From positions 2,806,001 to 2,870,000 of the forward strand of contig NZ_CP168900.1 of NCBI RefSeq assembly GCF_041765605.1: 64,000 nucleotides of DNA. Reading direction: 5' to 3'. The notes below the pieces were generated by a model. That model was given only the letters and a program-made list of their open reading frames with translations. It had not been told where the DNA came from and did no database searches. Positions 17,572-25,171 of the stretch are shown one piece after another; position 1 is the stretch's first letter, and each line of letters starts with the position of its first letter. This DNA is from Listeria monocytogenes (lineage in GTDB: Bacteria; Bacillota; Bacilli; Lactobacillales; Listeriaceae). A program made the position numbers and the translations under genes.

Positions 17572-18306
17572 GTGGAACCGCTTTTTTCCATTGGGGAAAT
17601 GGCAAAGAAAAGCCAACTCTCCATCCAACGATTGCGCTATTATGATAAAATTGGGCTTTTGGTCCCTGCTTTTACCGATCCGACTTCTGGGTATCGCTAT
17701 TACAAAACGGCTCAAGAAGAACAACTCAACCTCATTCAAGCGTTGCAGTATATGGGGTTTTCCTTGCAAGAACTGAAACAATACCTCGACAAAAACACAT
17801 CGGAAAGCTTGCCCGATTTGCTTATAAAATACCAACAAAAATTAATGGATGAAGAAGCTCGCATTGCCCGTAAAAAATGGCTTATTGACCGTTATCAAGG
17901 TTTGTTAAAACGAGAAACTAACTCGACAAAACCTCTAACAACTGCCCGACTTTTGCTTACAGAGCCACTTCTAACGCCTGTTCATGCGGATATTTTAAAC
18001 GACCCAGCTTTTCATCAAGAAGTGCAGGAAACCGTGAGTCACCTTGGTCTTTCGAAAAGCTATCAGCAGTTTCCTGGTTATTGTATTTTAGACAGGCAGA
18101 CTTATCTTTTCATTGAGTTAGATCATTCTATTGGCACGCCTGGTGAACGCCGTTTGTTATCAAGCGAGCGGCAAGCTTTTGTCACGCCGCAAAACTGGGA
18201 AACTCCTCTAGAAAATGAAAATTACCTTTTACAAGAAACGGTGGCTTGGATTAATCAAGAGCTGGTTCGTGGTTATTCCTATGAAACAAAATTAACTTTT
18301 GAATAG
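17572..18306 (+). CDS. MerR family transcriptional regulator with C-terminal effector domain
   Basis: A 244-residue regulator. The N-terminal winged helix reads PLFSIGEMAKKSQLSIQRLRYYDKIGLL, followed by the GYRYYKTAQEEQL wing, a dimerisation coiled coil (about residues 80-115) and a ~130-residue C-terminal domain that probably binds a ligand, as in BmrR/TipA-type regulators. GTG 17572 has AAAGGG 6-7 nt upstream; a GTG at 17563 is also in frame but lacks spacing. It is divergent from the NagB-family gene, with the 19-bp-spacer promoter between them, so it most likely controls that gene and itself. Confidence 0.88.
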   Translation: MEPLFSIGEMAKKSQLSIQRLRYYDKIGLLVPAFTDPTSGYRYYKTAQEEQLNLIQALQYMGFSLQELKQYLDKNTSESLPDLLIKYQQKLMDEEARIARKKWLIDRYQGLLKRETNSTKPLTTARLLLTEPLLTPVHADILNDPAFHQEVQETVSHLGLSKSYQQFPGYCILDRQTYLFIELDHSIGTPGERRLLSSERQAFVTPQNWETPLENENYLLQETVAWINQELVRGYSYETKLTFE

Positions 18307-18359
18307 ATATTTTAGAAAGATTGGTTATAATAGAAAGAAATAACGTGGAGGTGGGCGCC

Positions 18360-18821
18360 GTGGAAATCAAGCAAATCAAAGCAAAAGACACGCAAGATAT
18401 TAGGCACCGGGTTCTTCGCCCAGAACAGCCTGAAGAAAACGCAATTTACCCTAATGATGATATGGAGGGTACTTTTCATTTAGGCGCTTTTGAAAAGGAT
18501 GTTTTACTTGGGATTGCCAGTTTTTATCCAGAAAAATCGACTGTTATTATGAATCCCGCTCAGTACCGGATTCGCGGTGTGGCGACAGAACGCCGGATGC
18601 GCTTGAAGGGTCTTGGCACGGCTTTACTTGCAGAAGGTGAAGCGGAAATTTGGAAGCGCGGCGCAGATATTATCTGGTGCAATGCGAGGATTGTCGCTGT
18701 TGGTTTTTATGAAAAACATGGCTACCGCAAAGTTGGCAAATCGTTTGTCATTCCTGGCATCGGCGAACATTACTTAATGAAAAAAGTAAATCCAAATAAA
18801 AAAGTGGACCAAGATAACTAA
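18360..18821 (+). CDS. GNAT family N-acetyltransferase
   Basis: A 153-residue acetyltransferase of the GNAT fold. The acetyl-CoA loop motif A reads IRGVATERRMRLKGLGTALL (residues about 77-96), followed by the WCNARIVAVGFYEKHGYRKVG segment typical of the family's C-terminal half. The substrate is unknown. GTG 18360 is preceded by GGAGG at an 8-nt spacing; a longer frame from 18321 contains the TATAAT box of its own promoter (18326-18331), so the shorter start is better supported. It is 53 nt after the merR gene and may be partly co-transcribed. Confidence 0.85.
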   Translation: MEIKQIKAKDTQDIRHRVLRPEQPEENAIYPNDDMEGTFHLGAFEKDVLLGIASFYPEKSTVIMNPAQYRIRGVATERRMRLKGLGTALLAEGEAEIWKRGADIIWCNARIVAVGFYEKHGYRKVGKSFVIPGIGEHYLMKKVNPNKKVDQDN

Positions 18822-18835
18822 TATCTGGTCCACTT
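18802..18835. terminator. bidirectional terminator overlapping the GNAT stop codon
   Basis: AAGTGGACCA / TGGTCCACTT, a 10-bp perfect stem with a 14-nt loop that contains the stop codon of the GNAT gene (18819-18821); T-runs lie on both sides. Confidence 0.85.
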
Positions 18836-18840
18836 GTTTT

Positions 18841-19284
18841 TTATAATTTAGAATAAGGTTGCGTATGAATCATCCAGGAAATCCCGTACTCATCGACGAA
18901 TTGTCCCATTTTCCCGCCCCAAAATTGCTCTTCGAAAGGTAACGTTACTGTTACTCTTCCGGAGTTGCTCACTTTTTCAAAGAAAGCATCGGCGTCGGCT
19001 ACTGCCGCTGGATCTTCACTGTTAGAATCAAGCATAATCGAAATTTGATTGGATGGTTTTACTTCTTTGCCGAATGAATCTGAACAAAATAAGTTTGCCC
19101 CAAGGACGGTAAAGCCACCGTGAACAGTTGTGTTCACTAGGTTTTCTTTTGCTAAGCCAAACATTTCGCTTTGTTCCTCACTTACTGGAAGCCTTGAAAT
19201 ATTCGTTGCTCCGAACACTTCTTCATAATATCCTAAAGCCTCTTTTGCATTTTCAAAAGCCAAATACGGGTACATTTTTGCCAT
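18841..19284 (-). CDS. VOC/PhnB-like glyoxalase-fold protein
   Basis: A 147-residue protein of the vicinal-oxygen-chelate superfamily, PhnB/3-demethylubiquinone-methyltransferase-like subgroup. The N-terminal YLAFENAKEALGYYEEVFGA and C-terminal WGGKMGQFVDEYGISWMI motifs are typical. Such proteins often lack metal and enzymatic activity or act in antibiotic or electrophile resistance; the substrate here is unknown. It is monocistronic, between a bidirectional terminator and the MATE gene. Confidence 0.85.
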   Translation of the reverse strand: MAKMYPYLAFENAKEALGYYEEVFGATNISRLPVSEEQSEMFGLAKENLVNTTVHGGFTVLGANLFCSDSFGKEVKPSNQISIMLDSNSEDPAAVADADAFFEKVSNSGRVTVTLPFEEQFWGGKMGQFVDEYGISWMIHTQPYSKL

Positions 19285-19341
19285 AAAAATCGCTCCTTTG
19301 TTTTTGAGACACTAGTTAGAAAATACCCAATTCGTTTTACC

Positions 19342-20694
19342 TTAAACTATCTCGGGATTTTTAAAAATTCGGCGCCATGTTTTGCTCATAATCACTAGAC
19401 AGACGGTGAACGCGCCTAAATCTGCTAATGGGAAGGCGTACCAAATACCATCTAAACCGAAGAACTGCGGCAAAATAAGTAAAAGTGGTACTAAACAGAT
19501 GATTTGGCGCATTAGGGAAATGATGAATGAAATTCTTGCTCGACCAAGTGCTTGATATAGCCCACCGCAGACAATTTGGAAACCAATTGTTGGCGCAGCT
19601 AGTAGCATAAATCTAACAGCATTTGTTCCTTGTGCAATCAGTTCTGGGTCGTTAGAGAAAATTCGTACGAGCATTCCTGGGAAAATTTCTACCAAGCCCC
19701 AAGCAATTAGTGACATCACAGTTGCAGCTATCATTGATACTTTAACAGCCTTCATTACGCGTTCGAATTGTCTGGAACCGTAGTTGAAGCCGACGATTGG
19801 TTGCATCCCTTGTGTAACACCATTGATTGGCATAATGACGAACGACGCAATCCGGTTCGCAATTCCGTATACTGCAATCGCCATCGTTCCACCATAAATA
19901 TTAAGCATCCAGTTTACCGCAACTGTCACGATACTACCTGCGGACATCATAATAAATGACGGGAACCCGATTGCCATAATCCGGCGAATCAGCGGGAAAT
20001 CCATTCGGAATGAGAACCCTTTTAAAGATAAAGTACTTTTTCCTGATAAAAAGTAAATCAAGAGCCAAATCGCGCCAACAGCCTGTGCAATAACAGTTGC
20101 AAGGGCAGAACCACGAACGCCCATACCAAATCCCATAATGAAAATTGGGTTTAAAATCATATTTAAAATAGCGGAAATAATCATGGTTAACATCGCTGTT
20201 TTCGCATTACCTTCTGAGCGAACGATATTATTCATCGCCATCGCGAAGGTTTGGAACACTGCGCCTAACAAAATAAGCGATAAGAAATCACTGGCAATAT
20301 CATGAATATCCGCCGGTGCTCCAAAAAGTGTAATAAGCGGATCTAAAAAAATAAAGGTTACAATTGCAATAAAAATGCTGGAAATAAGCACTAACCAAAT
20401 AACTTGATGGAATACTTTATCCGCATGTTTTTGTTCCCCAGCACCGAGCGAGCGGGAAATAATCGACGCGCCACCAATCCCAAACATCGCTGCCATTGCC
20501 ATTAGTATCATTTGAACTGGGAATGCAATTGAAAGTGCTGCAACCCCTGATGGTCCAACGCCATATGACACGAAAATCGTATCAACAATATTATACATCC
20601 CCATAACAAACATGCCGATAAATGCCGGTATCGACAATCTCGCCATGAGTGAAGGAATGCTATCTTCACCTAATCGTTTACTCTGTTCTTTCAT
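19342..20694 (-). CDS. MATE family multidrug efflux transporter (MepA-like)
   Basis: A 450-residue, twelve-helix MATE transporter that exports cationic drugs in exchange for Na+ or H+. The N-terminal MATE half shows SIPAFIGMFVMGMYNIVDTIFV and the GVQGMQP-like NGVTQGMQPIVGFNYG motif near residue 290. It is translationally coupled to the upstream MarR regulator gene (4-nt ATGA overlap), the arrangement of the S. aureus mepR-mepA drug efflux locus. Drug range cannot be read from sequence. Confidence 0.9.
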   Translation of the reverse strand: MKEQSKRLGEDSIPSLMARLSIPAFIGMFVMGMYNIVDTIFVSYGVGPSGVAALSIAFPVQMILMAMAAMFGIGGASIISRSLGAGEQKHADKVFHQVIWLVLISSIFIAIVTFIFLDPLITLFGAPADIHDIASDFLSLILLGAVFQTFAMAMNNIVRSEGNAKTAMLTMIISAILNMILNPIFIMGFGMGVRGSALATVIAQAVGAIWLLIYFLSGKSTLSLKGFSFRMDFPLIRRIMAIGFPSFIMMSAGSIVTVAVNWMLNIYGGTMAIAVYGIANRIASFVIMPINGVTQGMQPIVGFNYGSRQFERVMKAVKVSMIAATVMSLIAWGLVEIFPGMLVRIFSNDPELIAQGTNAVRFMLLAAPTIGFQIVCGGLYQALGRARISFIISLMRQIICLVPLLLILPQFFGLDGIWYAFPLADLGAFTVCLVIMSKTWRRIFKNPEIV

Positions 20695-21140
20695 TCAGAT
20701 TCTCCTCCTTCGACTGCTATAATCGCATTATCTGAAAGTCGTCCTATCAAATGCATTAAGTCATCTTTTTCCTTTTCACTAAAATTCGCTGTTAAAAGTG
20801 CGGACCATTCGGCTGTCACTTCTTCAATTAAATCGCGCATCTGAAAACCAGTTTCCGTCACAAAAATCCGCTGAATACGCCTATCTTTCGCATCAATTTC
20901 ACGGCGAATCATCCCCAGTTCTTCCAAACGCTTAATGTGCCTTGTCACACTTGCTTTATCGACCATAAACCTTTTCGCCATAGATTCTTGGGAAATACCA
21001 TCTTCTTTATAAAGCGTCCATAAATAACGTAATTGACCTATATTAAGACCAGTTTCTAGTAATTTTTTATTTTTAAAAGTGCTTTCTGAACGATGAATAA
21101 TTGCGATGGCTTTCGCTAAGCTTTCCTGTCTATCTGCCAT
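20691..21140 (-). CDS. MarR family transcriptional repressor
   Basis: A 149-residue winged-helix regulator, first gene of the MarR-MATE operon. The recognition helix region reads SQESMAKRFMVDKASVTRHIKRLEELG (about residues 50-77) and the wing DAKDRRIQRIFVTETG follows. It most likely represses its own operon and releases DNA when a drug or other ligand binds. Two near-identical interrupted palindromes flank its promoter, listed separately. RBS quality is ordinary. Confidence 0.9.
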   Translation of the reverse strand: MADRQESLAKAIAIIHRSESTFKNKKLLETGLNIGQLRYLWTLYKEDGISQESMAKRFMVDKASVTRHIKRLEELGMIRREIDAKDRRIQRIFVTETGFQMRDLIEEVTAEWSALLTANFSEKEKDDLMHLIGRLSDNAIIAVEGGESE

Positions 21141-21178
21141 TTATCCGACTCCTCATAAAAAAATCCGCCACATAATTA

Positions 21179-21229
21179 GTTGCGGCGTCAACCATTATAG
21201 TATAGCAGGATTTTAGTTGACTGCGCAAC
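21179..21229. promoter_or_regulatory. twin operator TAGTTG-N6-CAACC flanking the marR-MATE promoter
   Basis: GTTGCGGCGTCAAC (21179-21192) and GTTGACTGCGCAAC (21216-21229) are 14-bp interrupted palindromes of the form GTTG-N6-CAAC whose centres are 37 bp apart. Between them on the minus strand lie TATACT and TATAAT -10 candidates. One copy overlaps the -35 region and the other the start of the transcript, as expected for MarR autorepression. Confidence 0.7.
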
Positions 21230-21235
21230 CTTTTT

Positions 21236-21249
21236 ATTTCCCGGGCAAT
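21236..21249. other. near-consensus Noc-binding site
   Basis: ATTTCCCGGGCAAT differs from the B. subtilis Noc-binding consensus ATTTCCCGGGAAAT at one of 14 positions. Noc binds such sites and blocks division over the nucleoid. Function of this variant is unproven. Confidence 0.4.
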
Positions 21250-21309
21250 AATTTGACTTCCTATCTTTCTTTTGTAAAAATAAAGAATAGAGAAGGGGTG
21301 CTATCCACT

Positions 21310-22191
21310 GTGCATATTAAAATATTAAAAAATAGATATCCCAATATAGTCGTTTCAAAAAATCCAATAAAATCCAGTTCAGATACGATTTCTTTTTTCG
21401 AAGAACCGTATTATTTTACTATTCCTAAAAGCAATCTTTCAGAAGAAGAAGCGATGTTATTACATACGCTATTTCCAGAACCATTACCAACATTTCCTAA
21501 AGAATCTACCCAATTTTGGTTCGATTTATTGTTTGGAAACAAGGAATTGGCGATAACAAATGAGAAAGAAACATATCGCATTACGCAGTTCCATATTAAG
21601 ACAACTACAACTAAAAGCATGTTACAAGAGTGGCAAAAGGCTTTGCTGAGTTTTTTCAGTCCAGAAGCTGAGTTAATTATGTTTTCGACTAACTATGGCG
21701 TTATTATTGAAAAATCAACGGGGTCGCTGCTTGGCGAAGAGGAACTAATCGCCGTTGCCGGTACGCTTGAAAATGATTTCTATATACAATCCACTTTTTT
21801 CATGGGTCTTTTCCATCCTTTAAATGATCGATTGCGTGGTTTATTTGCAGAAGAACGTGCCATTTTCAACCATAATAATCGTGAGGTAGTTCAGACCGTG
21901 GCTTCCGAAAGTTTAAAAGTTATCGCGCTTCGAATGAAAGAAAGTTTAATCACGAATGAACTCAACGATCTTTTCCATCAAGATGACACTTGGATTCCAC
22001 TGATTCATACGTTATTTAAAAACCAAGGAAACATCAGTCTCACGGCTAAAGAACTTTTTATGCACCGAAATACCATTCAATATCGTTTGGACAAATTCTA
22101 TGAACAAACAAACTTATCTCTCCGCAAAATGGATGGATTGCTCTTAGCTTATCTGTCTACACTTCAAACAAATAATAGCAATCATGAATAA
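21310..22191 (+). CDS. PucR/CdaR-type helix-turn-helix regulator
   Basis: About 293 residues. The C-terminal 60 residues form a PucR-type HTH (NQGNISLTAKELFMHRNTIQYRLDKF), also found in CdaR-like sugar-diacid regulators. The N-terminal 220 residues have no domain I recognise and presumably sense a signal. I place the start at GTG 21310 with AAGGGG upstream (a longish 11-nt spacing); the frame is open back to 21217 but lacks any RBS there. The gene is monocistronic, with its own terminator. Its target is not evident from the neighbourhood. Confidence 0.75.
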   Translation: MHIKILKNRYPNIVVSKNPIKSSSDTISFFEEPYYFTIPKSNLSEEEAMLLHTLFPEPLPTFPKESTQFWFDLLFGNKELAITNEKETYRITQFHIKTTTTKSMLQEWQKALLSFFSPEAELIMFSTNYGVIIEKSTGSLLGEEELIAVAGTLENDFYIQSTFFMGLFHPLNDRLRGLFAEERAIFNHNNREVVQTVASESLKVIALRMKESLITNELNDLFHQDDTWIPLIHTLFKNQGNISLTAKELFMHRNTIQYRLDKFYEQTNLSLRKMDGLLLAYLSTLQTNNSNHE

Positions 22192-22210
22192 ATGATCATG
22201 GTTGCTTTTT
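22177..22210 (+). terminator. terminator of the PucR-type regulator gene
   Basis: AGCAATCATG / CATGGTTGCT hairpin (one G-U pair) followed by TTTTT; it spans the stop codon of the regulator gene. Confidence 0.75.
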
Positions 22211-22213
22211 CGC

Positions 22214-22244
22214 TTGACTTAAAGTCCACTTCAAGGAATACAAT
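22214..22244 (+). promoter_or_regulatory. MerR-type promoter with 19-bp spacer
   Basis: -35 TTGACT (22214-22219), 19-bp spacer, -10 TACAAT (22239-22244). The spacer region carries the dyad AAGTCCACTT (22222-22231) within a larger CTTGA...TCAAG repeat. The first gene downstream is itself a MerR regulator, so this is most likely an autoactivated promoter. Confidence 0.78.
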
Positions 22245-22275
22245 CATTATAGAAAATCAGTAAAGGAGAATGGCT

Positions 22276-22731
22276 ATGACCAAAAATAAAATTAGCTTTT
22301 ATGTGGTGGATGCTTCGGAAGACTTAACGATGAATATCAAAGAAGCTAGTGAAAAAAGTGGCGTTTCTGCCGATACAATTCGCTACTACGAACGCATTGG
22401 TTTAATTCCACCTATACATCGTAATGAAAATGGGATTCGCAAATTTGGCGCAGAAGACATACGCTGGATTTTGTTTAGTCGCCAAATGCGCCGAGCTGGT
22501 TTATCTATTGAAACACTAATTGATTACTTGGCACTTTTCCGGGAAGGCGAACACACGCTGGAAGCTCGCGCCGAATTGCTGAAAGAACAACGCATGGAGT
22601 TGAAAAATCGCATTGATGTCATGCAAGAAGCGCTCGATCGACTTGACTTCAAAATAGACAATTACGATACCCACCTCATTCCGGCTCAAGAAGAACTAAA
22701 AGATTTTAATGTCGAAAGGAGTAATTCATAA
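22276..22731 (+). CDS. MerR family regulator (AdhR/NmlR-like)
   Basis: A 151-residue MerR regulator. The DNA-binding part reads MNIKEASEKSGVSADTIRYYERIGLIPP and is preceded by about 17 extra residues; a coiled coil (about 90-140) ends the protein without a separate effector domain, as in AdhR-like regulators. ATG 22276 lies 7 nt after AAAGGAG; the in-frame ATG 22270 is too close. It forms an operon with a cupin gene (1-nt overlap). The 19-bp-spacer promoter just upstream suggests positive autoregulation of this pair. No Cys of the NmlR type is obvious. Confidence 0.88.
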   Translation: MTKNKISFYVVDASEDLTMNIKEASEKSGVSADTIRYYERIGLIPPIHRNENGIRKFGAEDIRWILFSRQMRRAGLSIETLIDYLALFREGEHTLEARAELLKEQRMELKNRIDVMQEALDRLDFKIDNYDTHLIPAQEELKDFNVERSNS

Positions 22732-23135
22732 TGAGTACACTTGAAAACAGCGTTATTTTTGATAAAGGTGAACTGATTACTAATGACTACTTTACCGGTA
22801 ATGCTTATTTAAAAATGCTTGTCCCAGAAGATACTGTTTACAATTGCCCGATTGGGAACGTTACGTTTGAACCGGGAGCTAGAAACAACTGGCATAAACA
22901 TGACGGCGGACAAATCCTACTTGTGACAGGCGGAACTGGCTACTATCAAGAGGAAGGAAAACCCGCTCAGTTACTTAAAGAGGGTGACGTGGTAACTATC
23001 CCGAAAGACGTGAAACATTGGCACGGCGCTACGAAAGATAGCTGGTTTGTCCATTTAGCCATTTCGACAAACGTGGAATTAGGTGGAACTACTTGGTTAG
23101 AACCTGTTTCCGACGAGCATTACAATAACTTATAA
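22731..23135 (+). CDS. cupin domain protein
   Basis: A 134-residue single-domain cupin. Motif 1 GARNNWHKHDGGQILLVTGG provides two His for metal binding, and motif 2 PKDVKHWHGAT a further His, so a bound divalent metal is likely. Such small cupins are often co-transcribed with MerR regulators that respond to aldehydes or carbonyl stress, and some act on carboxymuconolactone-type substrates. The start codon overlaps the merR stop by one base (TAATG), showing coupled expression. The substrate is unknown. Confidence 0.88.
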   Translation: MSTLENSVIFDKGELITNDYFTGNAYLKMLVPEDTVYNCPIGNVTFEPGARNNWHKHDGGQILLVTGGTGYYQEEGKPAQLLKEGDVVTIPKDVKHWHGATKDSWFVHLAISTNVELGGTTWLEPVSDEHYNNL

Positions 23136-23138
23136 CAA

Positions 23139-23175
23139 AAAACCCGCTAGCCTTCATTCAAGGTTGGCGGGTTTT
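23139..23175. terminator. bidirectional terminator
   Basis: AAAACCCGCTAGCCTT / AAGGTTGGCGGGTTTT, a 16-bp stem with two wobble pairs and a 5-nt loop, between the cupin gene and the convergent HAD phosphatase gene. Confidence 0.92.
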
Positions 23176-23177
23176 AT

Positions 23178-23789
23178 TTATTTACTTACATAAGCTAAAA
23201 TATCTTCTGGTTTTTCGAAGACAAGTTCTGCTTTTTCAAAGCCATCTGTTGTTTTTGCACCCCAAAGCGCTAAGCCAAAATGAGCTCCGGCCGCATGGGC
23301 ACATTTCATATCGTACGAAGAATCACCAACATAAAGCACTTCATGTGGCTCTCTTCCAAGAATTTCTAATCCTTTAAGCAGTGGGTCTGGGTGAGGTTTA
23401 TGGTTTTCGGTATCACTTGCGCAAACAATCGCTTGAAAATGATCCTGGATATTAAACGGATAGAAACCTTTTTCCATTTCTAACGCGTTTTTAGAAGTGA
23501 CAACACCGCTTTCTGGAATAGCATGCAGTACTTTATGAATGCCTTCGAACACCTCTACTTCTTCAATGAAAGTTGCTTCTCGTTCAATCCATTTATCCAA
23601 TACTTTCTCTTGATCCAGAATGTTTAATTGTTCCACCGCAGCAGCTCCAGTAATTCCAAGTACAAATCGTAATTCGTCCAGTTCATAACTTAATCCTTCT
23701 TCGGCTAAAACCGCTTGAAGAGAATGCAAAACAGCTCTCTCCGTGTCTAGAATTGTTCCATCTACGTCAAAAATTATTGCTTTATACAT
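23178..23789 (-). CDS. HAD superfamily phosphatase (phosphoglycolate phosphatase-like)
   Basis: A 203-residue HAD hydrolase of subfamily IA. Motif I is FDVDGTILDT with both catalytic Asp, motif II is GVVTSKNALE, and motifs III/IV are KPHPDPLL and YVGDSSYDM. It probably dephosphorylates a small metabolite; AphA/Gph/PpaX-like proteins look similar. ATG 23789 has AAGGAGGAAA upstream; a longer reading frame reaching 23945 runs over the end of the upstream gene and has no RBS. It lies 13 nt downstream of that hypothetical gene, so they are one operon. Confidence 0.88.
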   Translation of the reverse strand: MYKAIIFDVDGTILDTERAVLHSLQAVLAEEGLSYELDELRFVLGITGAAAVEQLNILDQEKVLDKWIEREATFIEEVEVFEGIHKVLHAIPESGVVTSKNALEMEKGFYPFNIQDHFQAIVCASDTENHKPHPDPLLKGLEILGREPHEVLYVGDSSYDMKCAHAAGAHFGLALWGAKTTDGFEKAELVFEKPEDILAYVSK

Positions 23790-23802
23790 ATAATTTCCTC
23801 CT

Positions 23803-24171
23803 TCAAGATTTAGCGAAGTTGTGATAATGGTGCGTTGTATATCTTGCTTTTTTCTTACTTTCCGCCTTTTGGATTTCTGCGCTGTTGGTGCCTTTATTTT
23901 GAAGCAAATCCCGAAATTCGCGCAAATTATCATGGGAATTTCCATTTATTTCAAATTCAATATTATCGCAGCTAAATGTTAGCATGATTTCCTCTTCTTC
24001 ACGAACTAGCGCAATATGCCCTAATTTTGCAACAGGAAACGTTTGTCTTTTTTTCATACCCAAGCTAAAATCTTGGTCAAAAACAAGATAGTCTCTATCG
24101 ATGTAAAACTCTCCGAATTGATACTCCATTCCAAGTGCTGAATTAATCTTGCATACCCCATCTAATTTCAT
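23803..24171 (-). CDS. hypothetical protein, possible PH-like fold
   Basis: A 122-residue protein of unknown function. Alternating hydrophobic stretches (YLVFDQDF, HIALVREEEEIMLTF, FEINGN) followed by a helix (LREFRDLLQNK) resemble a small PH/GRAM-like beta barrel, and the tail is basic. I cannot name a family with confidence. ATG 24171 has AAGGAGG 8 nt upstream, better than the ATG at 24189. It is coupled in one transcript to the HAD phosphatase gene. Confidence 0.65.
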   Translation of the reverse strand: MKLDGVCKINSALGMEYQFGEFYIDRDYLVFDQDFSLGMKKRQTFPVAKLGHIALVREEEEIMLTFSCDNIEFEINGNSHDNLREFRDLLQNKGTNSAEIQKAESKKKARYTTHHYHNFAKS

Positions 24172-24253
24172 ATCATTCGCCTCCTTCATTGCCTTATATA
24201 TTAGTTTTAAATGATGAAATGGGTTTCATGTCAAGCAATTTCATAAAAATATT

Positions 24254-25006
24254 TTAAATAAGTTTTTTTTGCTGTTCAAAAATATTTAGAATCAAGTCAA
24301 TCACGATTAACAGTGGGGCATGATGATGCTTAAATAAATCTTCACCAAACTCCTCACTGGAAGCATAGATAATCGTCTCTACATATTGAGAAATCTGGGC
24401 ATTAGGATTATTCACAATCGCAATGACATTCGATAAATTATATTTTAAATGTTCCGCGAGTGAAAGGGTGTTTTCGGTGCCGCCACTTTCAGAAATAATA
24501 ATAATCAAATCATCTCTTTCAACAATTTGTGGCAAAATATCGATAATAAATGAATCATAGGTGAAAACTACATTCTTTTTCGATGTGACAAGACTTTTGG
24601 AAAAATATTCTCCTAATGTTTTCGTCATACCTAGGCAGGCAATATAGATTTTAGGTGCATAAGCAATTCTTGTCGCGACTTGTTCAATTTCTTTTTTTGG
24701 AAGTTGCTCAATTCCTAAACGAATTTTTTCTAAAAATGTAGATGAATAGTCTTTTGAAAGGGGTTTTGTTTCTGTTTTATCCGAGTGAAGTAAAAATTTC
24801 AGCTCAGAAAAACCGGAAAGCTTTAATTTATGACACATTCTAATAACGGTTGTGGTACTGACATTGGTGGACTCCGCTAGAGATGTGAGGGACATTTTTT
24901 CAATGGTAGAAATATGGTTGTCAATATAGAAGAAAACTTGTTTTTCAGCAGGACTTAAAAATTCAATTTGAGGCGCAAACAAGCGATAAAGTGAAGTAGC
25001 TGACAT
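24254..25006 (-). CDS. RpiR/MurR family transcriptional regulator
   Basis: A 250-residue regulator with an N-terminal HTH_6 domain (LSPAEKQVFFYIDNHI, then LTSLAESTNVSTTTVIRMCHK, residues about 20-65) and a C-terminal SIS phosphosugar-binding domain (about 105-240, IIIISESGGTENTLSLAEHL). ATG 25006 has GGAGG at an 8-nt spacing. It is divergent from the PTS/GH38/GH13 operon and shares with it an intergenic region containing two overlapping palindromes, so it most likely senses a phosphorylated sugar from that pathway and controls the operon. Confidence 0.88.
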   Translation of the reverse strand: MSATSLYRLFAPQIEFLSPAEKQVFFYIDNHISTIEKMSLTSLAESTNVSTTTVIRMCHKLKLSGFSELKFLLHSDKTETKPLSKDYSSTFLEKIRLGIEQLPKKEIEQVATRIAYAPKIYIACLGMTKTLGEYFSKSLVTSKKNVVFTYDSFIIDILPQIVERDDLIIIISESGGTENTLSLAEHLKYNLSNVIAIVNNPNAQISQYVETIIYASSEEFGEDLFKHHHAPLLIVIDLILNIFEQQKKLI

Positions 25007-25076
25007 AATAAATACCTCCATGGCTATCCGAATTAATTTTAGTATACATGAAATAAAAGCGAATGAACAACACTGC

Positions 25077-25099
25077 GTACAATTGTACGATTTTCGTAC
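25077..25099. promoter_or_regulatory. overlapping palindromes between the RpiR gene and the PTS operon
   Basis: GTACAATTGTAC (25077-25088), a 12-bp perfect palindrome, shares its last four bases with GTACGATTTTCGTAC (25085-25099), a 6-bp-arm dyad around TTT. They lie upstream of the PTS -10 candidate TATAAC and are strong candidates for the RpiR-family operator. Confidence 0.6.
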
Positions 25100-25171
25100 T
25101 TTTTCAAAAAAATAATATGGTATAACTAAAGTAACCTAGGGAAAAGACTGTTAATAAAGGAGCTGATAGCA

